A stretch of 64,000 bases of DNA from Marisediminicola sp040546025 (GTDB lineage Bacteria > Actinomycetota > Actinomycetes > Actinomycetales > Microbacteriaceae), in contig NZ_JBEPNA010000001.1 of the NCBI RefSeq assembly GCF_040546025.1, positions 248,001-312,000 on the forward strand, given 5' to 3'. Below, in pieces: positions 16,512-25,378 of this stretch. The position numbers and the translations under genes were made by a program. Position 1 is the stretch's first letter, and each line of letters opens with the position of its first letter. Below the pieces are notes generated by a model. The model was not told the DNA's origin. It saw only the letters and a program-made list of their open reading frames with translations, and searched no databases.

Positions 16512-17873
16512 ATGCCACGTCTGTTTGGTACCGACGGCGTTCGGGGACTCGCGAATTCTGACCTCACGGTCGAACTCGCGCTGAGCCTCGCGCAGGCGGC
16601 GGCGGTCGTTCTCGGCGAAGGAAGCATCGCGGACGGGCGGCGCGCCTCAGGGCGCCGCCCCGTCGCGGTGGTCGCGCGGGATCCACGGATCTCGGGTGAA
16701 TTCATCATCGCGGCGGTGGCCGCGGGGCTCGCGTCGTCCGGCGTGGACGTGTTGGATGCCGGAGTGCTGCCCACTCCCGCTGCGGCGTTCCTCATCGGTG
16801 ACATCGGCGCGGATTTCGGCGTCATGATCTCCGCGTCGCACAACGCGGCTCCCGACAACGGGATCAAGTTCTTCGCGCAGGGCGGCACGAAGCTGCCCGA
16901 CGTCGTCGAGGACCGCATCGAGGCGGCGCTCGGCGCACCCAAGCTCGCGCCGACCGGTGTGCAGGTCGGACGCATCCAGCGGTTCGCGGATGCCGAGGAC
17001 CGCTACGTTCTGCACCTCCTCGGTGCACTGCCGCACCGCCTGGACGGGCTGCACGTCGTTCTCGACTGCGCCCACGGCGCCGCCGCCGGCGTCTCGCCCG
17101 AGGTGTTCACGGATGCCGGTGCGAAGGTCACAGTCATCGGAGCGGACCCCGACGGCCTCAATATCAACGATGGTGTCGGCTCGACTCACCTCGAAGGCGT
17201 CGCCGCGGCGGTGCTCGAGCACGGCGCACACCTCGGGATCGCCCACGACGGCGACGCCGACCGCTGCCTCGCCGTAGATGCGACCGGCAAGGTCGTCGAC
17301 GGCGACCAGATCATGGCGATCATCGCGCTGTCGATGAAGGAGCGCGGCCTGTTGCGCGAGGACACCCTCGTCGCGACAGTCATGAGCAACCTGGGACTCA
17401 AGGTCGCGATGGCGGAGCACGGCATCACGATGGTCGAGACGAAGGTCGGCGACCGCTACGTGCTCGAGGCGCTCAACGAGCGTGGGCTCAGCCTCGGCGG
17501 GGAGCAGTCCGGCCACGTCATCATGAGCGACTTCGCCACGACCGGCGACGGCATTCTCACCGGAATGCACATCATGGCCGAGATGGCCCGCACCGGGAAG
17601 TCGCTCGCCGAGCTCGCCTCGGTGATGACGGTCTATCCGCAGATCATGATCAACGTGACGGGTGTCGACCGGCGTGCCCTCCCCGCGAACGAGGTCGTCG
17701 CGGCGGCGGTCATGGCGGCGGAGGCCGAGCTCGGGACGAACGGGCGCGTGCTGCTGCGCGCATCCGGCACCGAACCCCTTGTGCGGGTCATGGTCGAGGC
17801 AAACGAGCAGTCCACCGCCGACCGCATCGCCCACGAGCTCGCCGACATCGTGCGGGACCAGCTCGCTCTGTAG
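16512..17873 (+). CDS. glmM: Phosphoglucosamine mutase
   Basis: Converts glucosamine 6-phosphate to glucosamine 1-phosphate for UDP-GlcNAc and cell-wall synthesis. The 453-residue protein starts MPRLFGTDGVRGLAN, has the catalytic phosphoserine S109 in ISASHNAAPDNG, the metal-binding DGDADR loop (HDGDADRCLA) and the phosphate-binding RASGTEPLVRV. It acts directly after GlmS (encoded at 19241), so both enzymes of the route lie within 3 kb. No terminator follows except hairpins in the repeats described below. Confidence 0.97.
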   Translation: MPRLFGTDGVRGLANSDLTVELALSLAQAAAVVLGEGSIADGRRASGRRPVAVVARDPRISGEFIIAAVAAGLASSGVDVLDAGVLPTPAAAFLIGDIGADFGVMISASHNAAPDNGIKFFAQGGTKLPDVVEDRIEAALGAPKLAPTGVQVGRIQRFADAEDRYVLHLLGALPHRLDGLHVVLDCAHGAAAGVSPEVFTDAGAKVTVIGADPDGLNINDGVGSTHLEGVAAAVLEHGAHLGIAHDGDADRCLAVDATGKVVDGDQIMAIIALSMKERGLLREDTLVATVMSNLGLKVAMAEHGITMVETKVGDRYVLEALNERGLSLGGEQSGHVIMSDFATTGDGILTGMHIMAEMARTGKSLAELASVMTVYPQIMINVTGVDRRALPANEVVAAAVMAAEAELGTNGRVLLRASGTEPLVRVMVEANEQSTADRIAHELADIVRDQLAL

Positions 17874-17893
17874 CCGCTGACGCCGCTGACGCG

Positions 17894-17988
17894 CAGTGAC
17901 GCGGGTATTCCGCCGAGCGTGCCTGTCGCGGCCGAGTGTGCCCGCAGGAACGGGCACTTTCGGAGCGAGTGAGCACTCTCGGCGAGTG
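17894..17988 (+). repeat. 95-bp direct repeat, copy 1, with hairpin
   Basis: It matches 18121-18215 at all but two of 95 positions, with an offset of 227 bases. It contains the hairpin GTGCCCG-CAGGAA-CGGGCAC (17938-17957) followed by TTT, which could stop transcription from glmM. Confidence 0.88.
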
Positions 17989-18120
17989 CGGGTAGAGCCG
18001 AGCGAGGGTGGGGCGGGTAGTGCCGAGTGCGGGTGGCGCGGGTAGTGCCGCCGCGCAGGGGTGGTGCGGGTACAGCCGCGGTTGGGTGGCTGAGTGCGCC
18101 ATCGGTGCCCGCCGCGCTAA

Positions 18121-18215
18121 CAGTCACGCGGGTATTCCGCCGAGCGTGCCTGTCGCGGCCGAGTGTGCCCGCAGGAACGGGCACTTTCGGAGCGAGTGAG
18201 CACTTTCGGCGAGTG
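18121..18215 (+). repeat. 95-bp direct repeat, copy 2, next to coaA stop
   Basis: Second copy of the block at 17894-17988, ending eight bases before the coaA stop codon. The same hairpin is at 18165-18184. The closeness of the copies suggests a recent duplication or repeated insertion of the same element. Confidence 0.88.
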
Positions 18216-18222
18216 AGGGCGG

Positions 18223-19182
18223 CTAGATCTTACGCACCAGCACGTGGTCAACGGCGTGCTGCGCGTTCTTGCGCAGCACAAGCGTCGCCCGGGAGCGGGT
18301 GGGCAGGATGTTCTCGGCCAGGTTGGGACCGTTGATCCGGTCCCAGATGTCCCGAGCCGTCGCCCGCGCCTCGTCCGGCGACAGCGTCGCGTAACGGTGG
18401 AAGTACGACTTGGGGTTCGCGAATGCGCCCTGCTGAAGCTTCAGGAAACGCTCCTCATACCAGCGGGCGATGTCGTTGCTGCGCGCGTCGACGTAGACCG
18501 AGAAGTCGAACAGGTCGCTCACCGCAAGGCGGTGCGTCCTCGTCGCGGGCTGCAGCACGTTCAGGCCCTCGACGATGAGGATGTCGGGGCGGCGCACGAC
18601 GATCTCGGCATTGCTCACGATGTCATAGCTCAGGTGCGAGTAGAACGGTGCCCGCACCTCTTCCGCGCCACTCTTGATCTTGCTGACGAATCGCAGCAGC
18701 GCGCGGCGGTCGTACGACTCGGGGAAGCCCTTGCGGCCCATGAGGCCAAGCCGTTCGAGTTCGGCGTTAGGGCGGAGGAAGCCGTCGGTGGTGATGAGCT
18801 CGACCCGGGGGGTGTCGTCCCAGCGGGCAAGGAGCTCCCGCAGCAGCCTCGCGATCGTCGACTTGCCGACCGCGACGGAGCCGCCCACTCCGATCACGAA
18901 CGGGGTGCTCTCGGCGCGCTTGCCGAGGAAGTCGCTTGTGGCCCGGTGGAGCTGCTTTGCGCTCGCTGCGTACAGATTGATGAGCCGGCTGAGCGGCAGG
19001 TACACCTCACTCACCTCGCGCAGGTCGAGCACATCGCCGAGTCCGCGCAGCTCGACGATCTCGTTCGGGGTGAGGGGGAGCGGCGTGGCCGGCGCGAGTT
19101 CCGCCCAGCTCGCTCGATCGATTTCGATGAAGGGGGAGCCGTTGCCGTTGCTCGGCGCGTGCCCGGATCCGTGCTCAGCCAT
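18223..19182 (-). CDS. coaA: Type I pantothenate kinase
   Basis: Phosphorylates pantothenate, the first and rate-limiting step of coenzyme A synthesis. The 319-residue protein has the P-loop GGSVAVGKST, the conserved TTDGFLRPNAELERLGLMGRKGFPESYD region and the C-terminal FHRYATLS and NGPNLAENILPTR motifs of the prokaryotic type I family. Start ATG at 19180-19182 gives an N-terminus with about 15 Gly/Ser/Asn-rich residues before the core. It is divergent from glmS across 58 bases. Confidence 0.96.
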   Translation of the reverse strand: MAEHGSGHAPSNGNGSPFIEIDRASWAELAPATPLPLTPNEIVELRGLGDVLDLREVSEVYLPLSRLINLYAASAKQLHRATSDFLGKRAESTPFVIGVGGSVAVGKSTIARLLRELLARWDDTPRVELITTDGFLRPNAELERLGLMGRKGFPESYDRRALLRFVSKIKSGAEEVRAPFYSHLSYDIVSNAEIVVRRPDILIVEGLNVLQPATRTHRLAVSDLFDFSVYVDARSNDIARWYEERFLKLQQGAFANPKSYFHRYATLSPDEARATARDIWDRINGPNLAENILPTRSRATLVLRKNAQHAVDHVLVRKI

Positions 19183-19240
19183 AGGCCCCAAGACTAGCCC
19201 GAGCGCGTAGTGCCGGGTTTGCTCCCGTAACATCGACTCC

Positions 19241-21094
19241 ATGTGTGGAATCGTGGGATATGTCGGAAGCGCCAAGTCGGTGGAGGTCCTGCTCGGGGGC
19301 CTGCGTCGCCTCGAGTACCGCGGATACGACTCCGCCGGAATCGCGGTCATTGATCCGGATGGCGCCCTGCACACGCGAAAGCGGGCGGGCAAGCTCAAGA
19401 TGCTTATCGACGATCTGGACGGCCGGGCGCTGGCGAACGGCTCAACGGGCATCGGCCACACCCGCTGGGCAACGCACGGCGGTCCGACCGACCAGAACGC
19501 GCATCCGCACCTCGGCGACGACGGCAGGCTCGCCCTCATCCACAACGGCATCATCGAGAACTTCGCCGAGCTCAAGCGCGAGCTCATCGAGCAGCACCCG
19601 GAGACCGTCTTCACGAGCGAGACCGACTCCGAGGTCGCCGCGTTCCTCGTCGGCTTCGAATACCAGAAGACCCACGACCTCGCACTTTCCCTGCGCAACG
19701 TCGTCGCGCGGCTGCATGGCGCGTTCACCCTGCTCGTGCTGCATGCCGACGAGCCTGGTGTTGTCGTCGGCGCGCGCCGCAACTCGCCGCTCGTGATCGG
19801 GCTCGGCGACGGCGAGAACTTCCTCGGATCGGATGTCGCGGCGTTCGTGGAGCACACCCACCGCGCCGTCGAGATCGGACAGGACCAGATCGTCAGCATC
19901 CGAGCCGAGTCCGTCACGATCACCGACTTCGACGGCAACCCGGTGGACTCCCACGAGTTCGAGATCGCCTGGGACGCCTCCGCGTCGGAAAAGGGCGGCT
20001 GGTCGAGCTTCATGGCGAAGGAGATCAGCGAGGAGCCGGAGGCGATCGCCAAGACACTGCTCGGCCGCATCACCGACGGGGCCGTGCACGTCGCGGAGCT
20101 CGAGCCGTTGCGCGACTCCCTCGCGGAGATCAACCGCATCGTGATCCTCGGCTGCGGCACCGCCGCCTACTCCGGCATGCTCGCGAAGTACGCGATCGAG
20201 AAGTGGGCGAAGATCCCCGTCGATGTGGAGCTCTCGCACGAGTTCCGCTATCGCGACCCGATTCTCGACGGGAAGACCCTCGTCATCTCGGTGAGCCAGT
20301 CCGGCGAGACCATGGACACCCTCATGGCGGTCAAGTACGCCGTCGACGCCGGGGCCCGCACCCTGTCGATCTGCAACACCCAGGGTGCGACGATCCCGCG
20401 CGAGTCGGATGCCGTCATGTACACGCACGCCGGCCCCGAGGTCGCGGTCGCCTCGACAAAGGCCTTCGTGGCGCAGATCGCTGCGTTCTACCTGTTCGCC
20501 CTGCACCTCGCCGCCGTGCGCAACACCCTCACCACGGGCGAGATCGCGGGGCTCCTCGAGGAGCTGCAGGCCGTTCCCGAACAGCTCGCGGAAGTGCTCC
20601 TGCAGCACGACAAGATCAAGGAGCTCGCCGGCTGGATGGTCGACACGAGCGCGGTGCTGTTCCTCGGCCGCCACGCCGGATTCCCGGTCGCGCTCGAGGG
20701 CGCCCTCAAGCTCAAGGAGCTCGCCTACATTCACGCCGAGGGCTTCGCCGCCGGCGAGCTCAAGCACGGCCCGATCGCGCTCATCGAACCCGGCCAGCCC
20801 GTGTTCGTCGTCGTGCCGAGCCCGCGCGGCGAGAACTCGTTGCACCCCAAGGTGGTCTCCAACATCCAGGAGATCCGGGCACGGGGCGCGCGCATCCTCG
20901 CGATCGCCGAGCAGGGCGACGCCGCCGTGCTGCCCTACGCCGACGTCGTCATCCCGATCCCGCTCGCCTCGACGCTGTTCGAGCCGCTGCTCGCCGTCGC
21001 GCCCCTGCAGATCTTCGCGATGGAGCTCGCCGCCGCCAAGGGGCTCGACGTCGACCAGCCGCGCAACCTCGCGAAGTCCGTCACGGTCGAGTGA
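19241..21094 (+). CDS. glmS: Glutamine--fructose-6-phosphate aminotransferase (isomerising)
   Basis: Makes glucosamine 6-phosphate from fructose 6-phosphate and glutamine, the entry step to UDP-GlcNAc. The 617-residue protein has the N-terminal glutaminase with catalytic C2 (MCGIVGYVGS) and two SIS domains, with SQSGETMDTL and EGALKLKELAYIHAEGFAAGELKHG, and the C-terminal end NLAKSVTVE. In the following operon acpS starts 13 bases later. No ribozyme is expected or seen upstream. Confidence 0.97.
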   Translation: MCGIVGYVGSAKSVEVLLGGLRRLEYRGYDSAGIAVIDPDGALHTRKRAGKLKMLIDDLDGRALANGSTGIGHTRWATHGGPTDQNAHPHLGDDGRLALIHNGIIENFAELKRELIEQHPETVFTSETDSEVAAFLVGFEYQKTHDLALSLRNVVARLHGAFTLLVLHADEPGVVVGARRNSPLVIGLGDGENFLGSDVAAFVEHTHRAVEIGQDQIVSIRAESVTITDFDGNPVDSHEFEIAWDASASEKGGWSSFMAKEISEEPEAIAKTLLGRITDGAVHVAELEPLRDSLAEINRIVILGCGTAAYSGMLAKYAIEKWAKIPVDVELSHEFRYRDPILDGKTLVISVSQSGETMDTLMAVKYAVDAGARTLSICNTQGATIPRESDAVMYTHAGPEVAVASTKAFVAQIAAFYLFALHLAAVRNTLTTGEIAGLLEELQAVPEQLAEVLLQHDKIKELAGWMVDTSAVLFLGRHAGFPVALEGALKLKELAYIHAEGFAAGELKHGPIALIEPGQPVFVVVPSPRGENSLHPKVVSNIQEIRARGARILAIAEQGDAAVLPYADVVIPIPLASTLFEPLLAVAPLQIFAMELAAAKGLDVDQPRNLAKSVTVE

Positions 21095-21107
21095 TGCGGA
21101 TGGCTCC

Positions 21108-21482
21108 GTGATCGTGGGAATCGGGGTGGACGTGGTCGAGCTCGCGCGGTTCGAGCGTGCCGCCTCCCGCACCCCCGGCCTCGTGCCGCGCCTGTTTGCC
21201 GAGAGTGAGCGATCCACCCCGGAGCGGATGCTGTCGCTGCGCTCGCTCGCCGGCCGGTTCGCCGCGAAGGAGGCACTGATCAAGGCCATCGGTGACTCGG
21301 CAGGCGTGCGCTGGCACGACATGCGGGTCGTCGCCGACGAGCTCGGCAACCCCTCGTTCGAACTGCACGGAGCTGTCGCGGCGATCGCGGCCGAGCGCGG
21401 CATCTCCAGCATCCACCTCACGCTGACCCATGACGCGGGCATCGCGCTCGCCTGGGTCATCGCGGAGGGGCACGACTCGTGA
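21108..21482 (+). CDS. acpS: Holo-[acyl-carrier-protein] synthase
   Basis: Transfers 4'-phosphopantetheine from CoA to acyl carrier protein. The 124-residue protein has the two family motifs: IVGIGVDVVELARFE with the magnesium-binding Asp near the start, and RFAAKEALIKAIG. Start is GTG at 21108, the only suitable codon in frame. The stop overlaps the alr start by four bases. CoA made through CoaA (next door) is its substrate. Confidence 0.95.
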   Translation: MIVGIGVDVVELARFERAASRTPGLVPRLFAESERSTPERMLSLRSLAGRFAAKEALIKAIGDSAGVRWHDMRVVADELGNPSFELHGAVAAIAAERGISSIHLTLTHDAGIALAWVIAEGHDS

Positions 21483-22594
21483 GTGCCCGGCCGCTGCGCG
21501 AGGCGCGCGTCGACCTGTCCGCCATCTCGGCGAACGTGGAGCTGCTGCGTGGCCGGATCGGCGCCGAGCACACGATGGCCGTCGTCAAGGCGGGCGGCTA
21601 CGGCCACGGCGCCGTGCCGAGCGCGCGGGCCGCGATCGAGGGCGGAGCGAACTGGCTCGGCGTCGTCGAGATCGCCGAGGCCCTCGCCCTGCGCGCCGCA
21701 GGCATCGATGCCCCGATCCTCACCTGGCTGCACGCTCCGGACGCCGACTTCGCGCCGGCGATCGATGCGGGCATCGACATCGGCATCGGCTCACTGGCGC
21801 AGCTCGACAAGGCTGCGGCGACGGCATCCCGGGCAGCACCGGCGCTCGTGCACATCAAGGTCGACACGGGCCTCGGCCGCGGCGGAGTGCCGCTCGCGGA
21901 GTGCGAGGCGCTGTTCGCGGTGGCCGCGGCGCATGAGCGCGGCGGTGCGCTGCGCGTCCGCGGCCTGTTCAGCCACCTCGCAAACGCCGGGGACACCGAC
22001 GACCTCGCACAACTTGAGGCCTTCGAGCACGCCTCGGCGCTCGCCGGCGCGGCGGGGCTCACGCCGCAACTGCGGCACCTCGCCTCCACCGCCGCTGCCC
22101 TGCGGATGCCGTCGGCCCGCTTCGACCTCGTGCGGCTCGGCATCGGAATCTACGGGCTGACCCCCTACGACGACGGGCGCTCGGTCGAGCTGGGCCTGCG
22201 TCCCGCCCTCGAGCTGAGCGCGGGGATCGTGTCGGTCAAGCGGGTGCCGGCCGGCACCGGCGTCTCGTACGGCCACCGCTATCGCACGGCACGGGAGACA
22301 ACCCTCGCGCTTGTGCCGCTCGGCTACGCGGAGGGAATCCCGCGGCAGGCATCCGGCATCGGCCCCGTCTCGATCAACAGGACGACCTACCGCATCGCGG
22401 GCACGGTCGCGATGGACCAGTTCGTCGTCGACGTCGGCGACGCGGCCGTCGCGGTCGGCGACCGTGCAGTGCTCTTCGGCGACCCGCGCACGGGAGTTCC
22501 GTCGGCCGACGACTGGGCAGACGCGGCCGGCACCATCAACTACGAGATCGTCACCCGGCTCGGCGGCCGGATCGAACGGCGCTACACCTCATGA
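21479..22594 (+). CDS. alr: Alanine racemase
   Basis: PLP enzyme that makes D-alanine for peptidoglycan. The 371-residue protein carries the PLP lysine at K37 in AVVKAGGYGHGA and the C-terminal catalytic-tyrosine region VSYGHRYRTA. Family members usually have an Asn or Asp at the second position after the Lys (VKANAYGHG); here it is Gly-Gly, a small departure. GTG start inside the acpS stop; the tsaE start overlaps its own stop. Confidence 0.95.
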   Translation: MSARPLREARVDLSAISANVELLRGRIGAEHTMAVVKAGGYGHGAVPSARAAIEGGANWLGVVEIAEALALRAAGIDAPILTWLHAPDADFAPAIDAGIDIGIGSLAQLDKAAATASRAAPALVHIKVDTGLGRGGVPLAECEALFAVAAAHERGGALRVRGLFSHLANAGDTDDLAQLEAFEHASALAGAAGLTPQLRHLASTAAALRMPSARFDLVRLGIGIYGLTPYDDGRSVELGLRPALELSAGIVSVKRVPAGTGVSYGHRYRTARETTLALVPLGYAEGIPRQASGIGPVSINRTTYRIAGTVAMDQFVVDVGDAAVAVGDRAVLFGDPRTGVPSADDWADAAGTINYEIVTRLGGRIERRYTS

Positions 22595-23079
22595 TCCGGC
22601 TCGAGATCCAGACGCCGGAGGAGATGGCCGGACTCGGGCGCCGCATCGCCCGCCAGCTGCGGGCGGGGGACATCGTTGCCCTGAACGGCGAGCTCGGGGC
22701 GGGAAAGACGACCCTGACTCGCGGGCTCGGCGACGAGCTCGGGGTGCGCGGCGCGGTGACGAGCCCGACTTTCGTGCTCGCCCGAACGCATCCGCGCACC
22801 GACGGCGGCGCCCCGCTCGTGCATGTCGATGCCTACCGGCTCGACGGCGCGGCCGAACTCGATGACCTCGACATCGACTTCGACGGCTCGATCGTCGTCG
22901 TCGAATGGGCGGCGGGGATGCTCGACGGGATCAGCGACTCGCTGCTCGAGGTCTCGATCGCGCGGCCGACGGGCGCGGGCGGTGCTTCCGTGCAGGCGGA
23001 GGACCTCGGTGGGCCCGAGCCGCGTCAGGTCAGCATCCGGCCGCTCGGGCCGCGCTGGGAGCGGCATCCGTTCGCTTAA
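22591..23079 (+). CDS. tsaE: tRNA t6A biosynthesis ATPase TsaE
   Basis: ATPase of the TsaBDE complex that makes N6-threonylcarbamoyladenosine at position 37 of ANN-decoding tRNAs. The 162-residue protein has Walker A GELGAGKTT (residues 33-41) and SPTFVLAR plus HVDAYRLD, all typical. Its ATG overlaps the alr stop. tsaB, rimI and tsaD follow, so three t6A genes are in one operon. The C-terminal 40 residues are variable. Confidence 0.94.
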   Translation: MIRLEIQTPEEMAGLGRRIARQLRAGDIVALNGELGAGKTTLTRGLGDELGVRGAVTSPTFVLARTHPRTDGGAPLVHVDAYRLDGAAELDDLDIDFDGSIVVVEWAAGMLDGISDSLLEVSIARPTGAGGASVQAEDLGGPEPRQVSIRPLGPRWERHPFA

Positions 23080-23088
23080 ACTGGCGGC

Positions 23089-23721
23089 ATGCTCCTTGCG
23101 ATCGACACCTCAGCCGGAACGTCCGTCGCGGTCGTCGACCGCACGCGCGGTGTGCTGTCGGAACGCTCCTCGGCCGATACGAGGGGGCACGCCGAGATCA
23201 TTGGCACCTTCATCGCCGAGTGCGTCGCCGAGTGCGGGGTGCCGATCGCGGCGCTGTCCGGAATCGTCGCCGGCATGGGCCCCGGGCCGTTCACGGGGCT
23301 GCGGGTGGGCATCGCGGCGGCGCAGGCCTTCGCCCTCGGGGCGGATGCTCCGCTCGTGCGCGTCGTGAGCCACGACGCGATCGCCTTCGCCCACTACGCG
23401 GCCGGGGCGACCGGGCCGGTGCTCGTCGTGACGGATGCCCGGCGGCGCGAGGTCTACTGGTCCGCCTACCGCGGCGTGGACGACGCCGGGATCCCGGACA
23501 GGGCGCAACCGGCGGGACTCGTCCGGCCGGACGACCTCGCGGCCGCCGTCGCCGGTTACGGCTCCTACGAGCGGCTCGACGCCGCCGAGGTGTCGGCGGC
23601 AGCCCTCGGCCTGCTCGCCGAGGCGATGTTCGCCGCTGGCCGCTCGTTCGCAGGCGCCGCACCGCTGTACCTCCGCGCCCCCGACGCGGTCGTGTCGGCC
23701 GGCCCCAAGCGGGTCAGCTGA
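23089..23721 (+). CDS. tsaB: tRNA t6A biosynthesis protein TsaB
   Basis: Scaffold partner of TsaD in t6A synthesis; an ASKHA-fold protein lacking catalytic residues. The 210-residue product starts MLLAIDTSAGTSVAVVD and has GMGPGPFTGLRVGIAAAQAFALG, the classic TsaB/YeaZ signature. It overlaps rimI by one base (TGATG). Confidence 0.95.
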   Translation: MLLAIDTSAGTSVAVVDRTRGVLSERSSADTRGHAEIIGTFIAECVAECGVPIAALSGIVAGMGPGPFTGLRVGIAAAQAFALGADAPLVRVVSHDAIAFAHYAAGATGPVLVVTDARRREVYWSAYRGVDDAGIPDRAQPAGLVRPDDLAAAVAGYGSYERLDAAEVSAAALGLLAEAMFAAGRSFAGAAPLYLRAPDAVVSAGPKRVS

Positions 23722-24203
23722 TGGTGTGGCAGCTGCGGCGGGCCGGCGCTGGCGACCTCGACCGGATCATGCTCATCGAGAACAGCAGCTTCCTCAGCGA
23801 CGCCTGGTCGCGCGACGGGATGCGCTCGGAGCTCGCGAACCGCCAGTGCTACTACCTCGTCGCATTTCGACCGGAGACGCCCGAGGCAATCGCGGGCTAC
23901 GCCGGCCTGTTCGCTCCCCGCGGCGCCCGGGAGGCGGATGTGCAGACGATCGCGGTTGGCGAGGCATCGCGCCGGGAGGGCCTCGGCCGCCTCCTCGTGC
24001 AGTCGCTGGTCGCCGAGGCGCGCAGCCGCGGAGTGCAGGAGGTCTTCCTGGAGGTGCGCGCCGACAACCCGGGCGCGCAGACGCTCTACGCCTCGCTCGG
24101 CTTCGAGAAAATCGCCGTCCGGGTCGCCTACTACCAGCCGGACGGAATGGATGCGATCGTGATGCGCCTCAGACTCGAGAGCCCGAGAACGGTGCTCGCG
24201 TGA
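23721..24203 (+). CDS. rimI: Ribosomal-protein-alanine N-acetyltransferase
   Basis: GNAT enzyme; RimI acetylates the N-terminus of ribosomal protein S18 in E. coli, and its gene commonly lies between tsaB and tsaD. The 160-residue protein has the acetyl-CoA loop RREGLGRLLVQSLVAEARSRG and the VRADNPGAQTLYASLGF motif. Its start overlaps the tsaB stop and its own stop overlaps the tsaD GTG. Confidence 0.9.
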   Translation: MVWQLRRAGAGDLDRIMLIENSSFLSDAWSRDGMRSELANRQCYYLVAFRPETPEAIAGYAGLFAPRGAREADVQTIAVGEASRREGLGRLLVQSLVAEARSRGVQEVFLEVRADNPGAQTLYASLGFEKIAVRVAYYQPDGMDAIVMRLRLESPRTVLA

Positions 24204-25276
24204 GCGCCGCCGAGATGCCAAAGCCTGCCGCCGAGCCCCTCGTGCTCGGCATCGAGACGAGCTGCGACGAGACCGGGGTCGGCATCGTGCGTGGCAGCAC
24301 CCTGCTCGCTAACGTCATCGCCTCCTCCATGGAGGAGCACGCCCGGTTTGGCGGGGTCGTGCCCGAGATCGCCGCGCGGGCGCACCTCGAGGCGCTCAGC
24401 CCCGCGATCACCGCCGCACTGGCCGAGGCGGGCGTGGGCCTCGACGAGATCGACGCCGTCGCCGTGACGAGCGGTCCGGGGCTCGCCGGCGCACTCATGG
24501 TCGGGGTCGGCGCGGCGAAGGCGCTCGCCGTGGCGCTCGACCGCCCGCTCTACGCCGTCAACCACCTGGTCGGTCACGTCGGCGCCGACGTGCTCCGCGA
24601 GGATGGAACAGCGATCGAACTACCCACCGTGGCGCTGCTGGTCTCCGGCGGCCACACCTCGCTGCTGCTCGTGCGTGACCTCGTCTCCGACGTCGAGCTG
24701 CTCGGCGAGACGATCGACGACGCGGCGGGGGAGGCCTTCGACAAGGTCGCGAGGCTTCTCGGCCTGCCCTACCCCGGCGGGCCGCAGATCGACCGGGCCG
24801 CCGTCGGCGGCGACCCGCGCAGCATTCGGTTCCCCCGCGGGCTCAGCCAGGCGAAGGATCTCGAGCGGCATCGCTACGACTTCTCGTTCTCCGGGCTCAA
24901 GACCTCCGTCGCTCGCTGGGTAGAGCAGAAGCGCGATGCGGGGGAGACCGTGCCCATTGCGGATGTCGCCGCCTCCTTCCGGGAGTCGGTGGCCGACGTG
25001 CTCGTGGCGAAGGCGGTCGCCGCGTGCCTCGATCTCGGGGTGCCGAGGCTCCTGCTCGGCGGCGGCGTCGTGGCGAACGCGCGCGTGCGCGAGCTCGCGG
25101 CGGAACGCTGCGACGAGGCCGGCATCGAGCTGCGCATCCCGCCACTGGCCTTGTGCACCGACAACGGGGCGATGATCGCCGCGCTCGGGGCGCAGCTCAT
25201 CATGGCGGGGCACGCGCCGTCCGGCCTCGGCTTCTCGGCAGACTCAACGCTTCCGGTCACCTCGATCCAGGCCTGA
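24200..25276 (+). CDS. tsaD: tRNA N6-adenosine threonylcarbamoyltransferase TsaD
   Basis: Catalytic subunit that transfers the threonylcarbamoyl group to A37 of tRNA. The 358-residue ASKHA protein has GIETSCDETGVGIV, the metal-binding histidines in NHLVGH, VSGGHTSLLLV and the C-terminal CTDNGAMIAALGA. Start GTG overlaps the rimI stop. It is the last gene of the glmS-acpS-alr-tsaE-tsaB-rimI-tsaD run. Confidence 0.96.
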   Translation: MSAAEMPKPAAEPLVLGIETSCDETGVGIVRGSTLLANVIASSMEEHARFGGVVPEIAARAHLEALSPAITAALAEAGVGLDEIDAVAVTSGPGLAGALMVGVGAAKALAVALDRPLYAVNHLVGHVGADVLREDGTAIELPTVALLVSGGHTSLLLVRDLVSDVELLGETIDDAAGEAFDKVARLLGLPYPGGPQIDRAAVGGDPRSIRFPRGLSQAKDLERHRYDFSFSGLKTSVARWVEQKRDAGETVPIADVAASFRESVADVLVAKAVAACLDLGVPRLLLGGGVVANARVRELAAERCDEAGIELRIPPLALCTDNGAMIAALGAQLIMAGHAPSGLGFSADSTLPVTSIQA

Positions 25277-25306
25277 GTGGCGTCGCGCCCGAGGCGTTGC
25301 AAGCGT

Positions 25307-25335
25307 TTGACAGTCGCACGGACCTAGGGAATGCT
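25307..25335 (+). promoter_or_regulatory. Probable promoter of the small membrane-protein gene
   Basis: A perfect -35 TTGACA (25307-25312), a 17-base spacer and AATGCT as -10, about 44 bases before the start codon at 25379. Motif-based only. Confidence 0.45.
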
Positions 25336-25378
25336 GTGAGAACCTTTGAGTTTTTATTGCCGTTGTAAGGAGCCTCAC

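Larger units (their letters stand above)
17874..18222. repeat. Repeat-filled gap between glmM and coaA
   Basis: This 349-base convergent gap has no gene. It consists mainly of two 95-bp direct repeats (17894-17988 and 18121-18215) and, between them, degenerate copies of a GTGGCGCGGGTAGTGCCG-like unit at about 17985-18075. Short frames over it are repeat artefacts. Confidence 0.85.

Noticed and set aside
19442..21733. Long 763-codon antisense frame over glmS, acpS and alr
   Set aside because: A codon-bias shadow common in high-GC DNA; three well-supported genes lie on the other strand.
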